Below, in pieces: positions 58,291 to 64,000 of a DNA stretch of 64,000 nucleotides. Where the stretch lies: the NCBI GenBank assembly GCA_003254905.1, contig QANU01086265.1, positions 812,151-876,150 of the forward strand. Direction: 5' to 3'. The notes beneath the pieces are model-generated. The model was not told the DNA's origin. It saw nothing but the letters and a program-made list of their open reading frames with translations, and ran no database searches. The stretch comes from Nissolia schottii (taxonomy: Eukaryota; Streptophyta; Magnoliopsida; Fabales; Fabaceae). Each line of letters starts with the position of its first letter. Positions within the stretch are counted from its first letter, which is position 1. The translations under genes were made by a program, and so were the position numbers.

Positions 58291-60682
58291 ACATGAACTG
58301 TTTTTGTCGTTTAACATTCTAACTAGTAAAGGAGGAGAAAACATTTGGGAATGCACTTTCAGCGACTCTATGCACCTTGAAACTAAACTCCATTGCTCAA
58401 CCACTCCTTTTCTTGGGTGAAATAGTTCAATTTATTCAAATAAATTAATATATATTTTAAATATAATTATAAAAATAAATAAATATTTAATAACTAATGT
58501 AAAAAATAATTGCATAGATACTATTCTAACCTAGTGATAAAACTTTGTAATAATAGGAAAAATAAATACCCCATAAAAAGGTGTATGATTTTTAAATGAG
58601 GTTGATAAAGAAAATGAACAATGATGGGTGGTATATATATTACGTAATGTGTATGCAACTAATTTTATTTATATTTAAATGATTTTGCAATTATCTTCTT
58701 AGGTAACAATTTATGAAGAAAATGATAATCGAAAAATTGCATAGATAAACTAAGACTTATATTATACTTAATTTGATGCTAAAATATAATAATGATATCT
58801 CTTGCTAAAATTTGTATGCATAAAAAAAATTACATAATTAAGAAAGGACAAAATATTTTCAATAAATCTTAAATGGAATAAATATTTATGTTGCATATCT
58901 CTCTTAGCATTACTAAATTATGATATTTTTACATTTTAGAGTGATACTTATTTTGCTAACTCATATCACATTTTGGATGCCATTTTAAATCAAGTCATCC
59001 TTTCTATAGGAGTTTCCTTTTTTTTTTCCCCCTATGTTTTCATTGTAATTAGTATAGGAATTGGTACACAAAAGAGCATTTAAAATAACTATGTGTAGTA
59101 TGAGATTTGAGGAAATGAAAGCTATGTATGGTGAGATAGAAATGTAAGTTATGCCGGTATAGATTAATTTGTGTTTTTGAATTTCATATTCCATAACCAT
59201 CTATCAATTTTAGAGAATAAACAATATCATTTAGTAATAATAATAATAATGGCATTGTAAGATCCTGATTTAGGAAAAAAAAAATCAAGTGAAAAAATGA
59301 AGAATAAACAATATCATTTAACAATGATAATAATATTGTAGGCTTTTGATTTAGAAAATCTTAAAGTACGCAAAAGAATTGTACTGTACGAAATTTGTAT
59401 CATAATCCCATATTTTATGAAATGAATTCAAATAGCTTAATTGCGCAATGGCATACTATACACATAATCAACAAATATATAAATTTCTTAAAAAAATTAA
59501 TATACAATCAAAGTATTAAATTTTCACCAAGTCCATAAACATCTTCTGATGAAGTTGTCTTATCTCTATACCTCATTTGTTCCCGCGCACTATTTAACAT
59601 GCTAAGTTTTGTAGCTTGGTATGTTAAACTAAATAACCTTCTACCAATTGCAAGACACAACAGAAAAATCAAAACATTAAGATTGACTATAATTACTCTT
59701 AGCATACTAAACAAAAACTAAATAATCTAAAAGAGGACAATCATCACTAACTTGTATCGGAACAACGCAACAAAACACCACAATTTCCTCTTGAAACCAA
59801 TCAATAATCCACCTCTAAGGAAACATTACAATGAATACAATTTGAATGTTTAGCTCTTCTATAATGCAATAGACTGAAACAATGTAAAGAGTAGACCCAT
59901 TGAGTCTTTAGCAATGCAAATTGATGCAACATTTCACCTTTCAAATGAGAACATGTCCATACTATTGAAATTGCGACTCTCCGAATTAATTCTAAATTTC
60001 ATTTTGAAAACACTTGGAAGACCCATGATTCACATACCTCAATTGCAAGCAATACCATAGCCAGGAAAGTAATGCATGCATGTTTGTATTGCAAAGTATC
60101 AAATGAAGAAACTAAAAGGGAAGTATGAGATGAACCAATCAAGCTCTTAAATCTCTGAGTTAAACAACTTGGGATCACCTACAGAGAAACACAAGCATGT
60201 CAACAAATTGTGCTTGAAAAAGAAATAGCAATAGAGGAGAAAGGGAATGTTGGGCAGTGACGGAGAAGGGGTTGCATGAAATGGTAAAAGGGAAACATGG
60301 AACTGGGAAGAACTACTGGGATTTTAGGAAAAAATGATGATAGATTAAAATACAAGTTTAGAAAGGAAAATGGCGCAAATGAGGTTTGAAGTGGGTAAAT
60401 GAGGAGAGTCTATACTGACATGACACATGCTAAGAGAAATGTATAGAGATTTATATATTATAAATAGATGAGAGTGAAACAATATTGCATCAAATGGAAT
60501 TATAAGCAAGATTTTGGATTGTCAAAGACTAGAAATAGCTGGACTAACATCCAAGTGTTAATGGGAGAATCCTCGAAGTTCAAGCAAACAACTGTCAATA
60601 GTTCTTTGTCTTATTTGCTTTGGGAGGCACGTTTATGTATACCAAGACTTAACACTAAATACAAATTTTTTCTCACAGAAAC
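58291..60682. other. 3' region of SYMRK and intergenic DNA
   Basis: AATAAA-type words occur from about 58475, roughly 185 bp after the SYMRK stop. Beyond that, AT-rich sequence; 59215-59345 has two near-copies of GAATAAACAATATCATTTA(G/A)(T/C)AAT. A 68-codon minus-strand stretch at 59508-59714 has no recognisable domain. Confidence 0.4.
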
Positions 60683-60695
60683 ATATCTCACTTTT

Positions 60696-60886
60696 TTTTT
60701 TTTTAGGTTGCTTACCCGGTATCTAAGGCTTAGCTTTGACTAATCCGGGTCGACCCGGGTCGCGCACCTGGCTATGGCGGGTGAGTCTCCCAGTGGGAAT
60801 AACTGCGTACACAAGGTCTCGAACTCGGGACCTTGCTTAAGCGATACCAAGCCGCTTACCACTTGGACCAACTCCCGTTGGTTAAT
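60696..60886 (-). mobile_element. tRNA-derived SINE, copy 4
   Basis: Perfect 13-bp target duplication ATATCTCACTTTT at 60683-60695 and 60887-60899. It starts with the T-run of the inverted poly(A) tail and AGGTTGCTTACCCGG, and ends with the inverted A-box region (CTTACCACTTGGACCAACTCC). It is otherwise collinear with the other three copies. Confidence 0.94.
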
Positions 60887-60899
60887 ATATCTCACTTTT

Positions 60900-62960
60900 G
60901 ACTGCATATCTCGATACTCATCCGCACTGACATTAATGTACAATATATACATATCTCAATGCTCATTTGCACTCACATTAATATGTTGTGTTTATAACTA
61001 ACAAGTTGTTAAGAAAAGTGGTATGCAGCTTAGTCACCTGGCAATCAAGCCATTTCCAACCCAAGCCGAAATATTTGGATTCATTGTTTCTTCCGTTCAT
61101 GAGGACATGGATGTCGAAACAGTTATAAGAATGTTGCGACGCTGTCTTTAGGAGGCATTTATTAAACTAAATCGGGTTGCTTCAGCTCTTAAACTCCAAA
61201 AAGAGTTATTGTGTCATATTTTGTGAAACAAAACACCGGGAGCCTTGTATTTCTTTTCTTAAAAGTTGTCATTCAAATCTAAAACATGAATCGTTTCAAT
61301 GTTTTGGGAATTAAGAAATTGTTATATATAGGGGATTGGTTTAGCCCAAACATTTTTTTTTTAAGCATCTCAGATAAGTGAACGAACATAATATGTTACT
61401 AGTTCATTTGAGAAAATAACAAGTTATTTTTGTTCAAGGTTGTTAAACTCGAGAGTTTAAGTAAACTCGTGTAGCCTCAACAAACTCGAACTGTAAACTC
61501 GTAACGTAAAAAAATATGTTATATATAAACAATATAATTAGAAACTGAACATGATTAAATATTGTATTTATAATTTAAATTGAATAATGTTAACTTTAAA
61601 TTAAATTAATGAAAGAAATATCATAAAATACACTTTAATGCATGACATGCATGACACTTAGTTATTATGTGATACTTTATTCTGTACGTGTATTATTTTA
61701 TAGTTCGGTAAATCAGTGTAAGAACTAATGACCACGATCACAATCTTAAATTCTTAAACTAATTACACTCACCAAATTGCATAACCTAATTTAATCAGAT
61801 TAAACTATTCTCTTTTATTGGCTCGAATAAGATTAATTAATCAATTAATTTACCAATTCCAAAAACCCTAACTTAGCAAACTCATGCATCGTAGAGACTC
61901 ACTACACCAAGAATACTCTAATTAATAACAAATGATCATCATATTACTAATTAGAGAAAAAGAAGAAGAAGAATTAAGAACCATGAACATACATAATAAA
62001 TCAGAGCCTCAATTTAGCCCTTATTCTTTACTTTACCTATTAGGGAACTACTCTTCCATGGGTGGAGATTAAAAACTTATAAATTAAAAAGTCTAAATAA
62101 AGAGTAACAAAAATTAAAGAGACAAACCTAAATAAATTAAAGAGAAGCGGTTGCTAAATTTGAGTTCAACGGAAGAACTTATACGTCAATGTGAGTGCTT
62201 CCAAAAACTCAAAATCCTAGCTAAAAGAAAGTGAAAAAACTATCTAACAAAATTCTAAAATGCAAAATAATATAGAGAGAGGTGTAGAGATAACAAGAGA
62301 TGTTCCTACTCTCCACCCTATGCCCATTTATAAGATAAAAAGGACTAAAATTAGGGTTATAGGTCTGCAACATGCATAAGAGGTCATTCTGTTGAGCGCA
62401 TTAGCGCTTGAGGGCGGCTGCAAATGCTTTGGCAATTTTTTTCCAATTTCAGTTGCCAATCACTGAACCGCTACAACGCTTGATGACCACTACAACAGTC
62501 TCCAATGCCTCCAAAATTCTGTTGTAGCTCTGCTTGCTCTTCCTTTTCACTAGTTCTTGATTCCTGTGACTTTAACAACTCAAACAAGAGAAGTCAAATG
62601 CATAGGTTACTCAATAAATAAAATACTCAAGAAGGTGTTTTAAATCGCATATTTTCCAAATTATTCACAAGGAGGACTAAATGCAAAACAAGGTAATTAA
62701 GCGTCTAAATTATACATTTTTTAGGCTACAATATTCAATTATAAAGGGATAAATTGGGGCACAGAAGCCTGCTATCACCGGTCCATTGGAAATGTTGATG
62801 GGTCTAGCTCAAACTTTTAACAAAAAGAGATATGGCTTTTTTTTTTTGTTGATTTTGGGCTACATCCCATATATTTGCCACAAATCTGGGATTTTTGAAG
62901 AAAAGAAGATGACAGCAGGGTTCAAACAGTGGGACCTAGGAATAGTTTTTTTATTTTTTA
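60900..62960. other. Intergenic; possible second gypsy-type LTR at 61670-62777
   Basis: 61670 begins TGATACTTTATTCTG and 62777 ends GCCTGCTATCA. The block is non-coding and includes CATTAGCGCTTGAGG, similar in style to the LTR at 40877. No target duplication or primer site was found, so this is tentative. Confidence 0.3.
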
Positions 62961-63060
62961 TTTTATGTACTTGGGCAGGAAAAAAAGTTTTTCTTTTAAC
63001 CTTGAGGACAAGGATAATGTGAAAGGGATTGGAGTGTTAGATAGGAATATTAGGATAATT
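62955..63060 (+). mobile_element. Possible 3' end of a Ty3/gypsy pol and LTR start
   Basis: TTTTAACCTTGAGGACAAGGATAATGTGAAAGGGATTGGAGTGTTAGATAGG resembles the C-terminal NLEDKV...stop, purine tract and TGTTAG LTR start of plant chromovirus-type elements. Only a few residues (NLEDKDNV) support this. No integrase or reverse transcriptase precedes it. Confidence 0.3.
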
Positions 63061-64000
63061 AAGATATTATAGGGTATCATGATGAGGAGGAATATTTAAA
63101 AAAATATTCATTATAATAAATTAAGGTGTGACACATGTCACTAAGAAGGTTTTAGAATAGGTTCTAGTTATTATATATCTACCTTTTTATGATGACAAAA
63201 TGGATCAATGGAGAAATTTTTTTTTTCAATTACTATGATTATCTTTTATAGCTTTTAGCATCTTCTAGCCATAGATTAATGATTTAGTTTTCTTTTTGTA
63301 ACAGTAATCAACTTAAATGCCATAAATAATTACCATTAATTTTGTTACGTATTAGTAGCATGCTTGATAGCTCGCCATGTATGCATGTAGGAGTTTCTAA
63401 TTGTATATGTATAAGATATAAGATAAGAGATATATTCTTTTTAAGAACAAAATATTAAATAATATGAGTCACGAAGTATAGATTGACAAAGTATATCACC
63501 ACATAAATGTGGGATAATAGAGTGAACAAAACAATGATATAGGGAGTGAGTATGAGACGCATACAACTGACAGAGAATGGTGATGAGCACACTTATAACT
63601 TACAAATGTGACCACTAAGAGCAAATAAAAGACAATCAGCCACCGAAGACCAATGATGATAAGTGCAACAATGAAAAAAAAACGTGAAAATCTTTCTTTT
63701 TTATTTTTAGCATTTGAAAACTCTTTTTATAGTATTTTACCTAATTTAAAGTTTAGGTTGAATTTAACAAGATTTCATTCAGTAAAAATGTAAAATCATA
63801 GAATTTTAGGTTTCGAGACAAATTTTGAAAAACTATGGTTGAATCAAGAAATATATATTGCAGCTGATGATGGCTTAAAAAACAAGGTGCAAATGCTATA
63901 CAACGCAGACGTCAAACGACAATGTCTTCTCTGCTTCACCACTTCACAGAGTACCATGTCCCCACAAGCATAGGTAGGTGCAACTAGTGGAGCTGTGACT
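63061..64000. other. Intergenic to window end
   Basis: No supported gene. The last 150 bases become more GC-rich and may approach a feature beyond the window. Confidence 0.4.

Noticed and set aside
59508-59714. 68-codon minus-strand frame with hydrophobic start
   Set aside because: No family, no splice partners and AT-rich surroundings.
1-64000. CRISPR arrays, bacterial operons, rRNA or tRNA genes
   Set aside because: None seen; B-box-like words belong to the SINE copies, and all repeat arrays have eukaryotic transposon or satellite character.

Overview
The window is plant nuclear DNA, almost certainly from a papilionoid legume of the soybean/phaseoloid group. It is AT-rich, intron-containing and crowded with degenerate retrotransposons, MITEs and microsatellites. 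It carries a complete SYMRK/NORK/DMI2 gene, the symbiosis receptor kinase of root nodule and mycorrhizal signalling. Species assignment is inference. An assembly gap of 193 N (20977-21169) and a single N (47785) show a draft or scaffolded assembly.

Only four genes can be supported. (1) 1378-2976, minus: a four-exon bHLH transcription factor of the bHLH93/bHLH61 group (352 aa). (2) 39851-40090, minus: a short one-segment membrane protein of unknown function (79 aa). (3) 44243-45526, plus: a three-exon CYSTM-type cysteine-rich tail-anchored peptide (65 aa). (4) 51950-58290, plus: SYMRK in 15 exons (924 aa), with malectin-like domain, GDPC motif, LRRs, transmembrane segment and an intact RD kinase. 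All exon joins were worked out from splice sites and codon phase. The four genes do not form a pathway with each other.

Between them lies about 50 kb of transposon-derived or featureless DNA. 5.1-9.0 kb: minus-strand Ty1/copia wreckage beside a plant-mobile-domain (MAIN-like) fragment. 12.5-14.4 kb: a foldback element with 92-bp tandem repeats, then a field of GCACAAAC-type repeats. 15.6-17.8 kb: a purine-rich repeat block fused to a 5'-truncated copia element. 20.46-21.41 kb: a Mutator-like element with long inverted repeats and a perfect 9-bp target duplication; its loop contains the assembly gap. 22.4-27.4 kb: a nearly full-length but dead Ty1/copia element with both LTRs. 29.0 kb: a captured SnRK2-like kinase fragment. 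32.6-33.7 kb: a Ty3/gypsy remnant whose primer site lies almost against its integrase. 40.9-42.2 kb: a gypsy-type LTR.

Two repeat families recur and can be defined from this window alone. One is a tRNA-derived SINE of about 195 bp: four copies, two per strand, each with a perfect 13-17 bp target duplication. The other is a hAT-like MITE of about 330-385 bp: three copies, two with perfect 8-bp target duplications. No unknown multi-gene system is visible. The most interesting signals are the GC-AG intron and the overlapping upstream ORF in SYMRK, the two defined repeat families, the Mutator-like foldback, and several tandem or dyad arrays.
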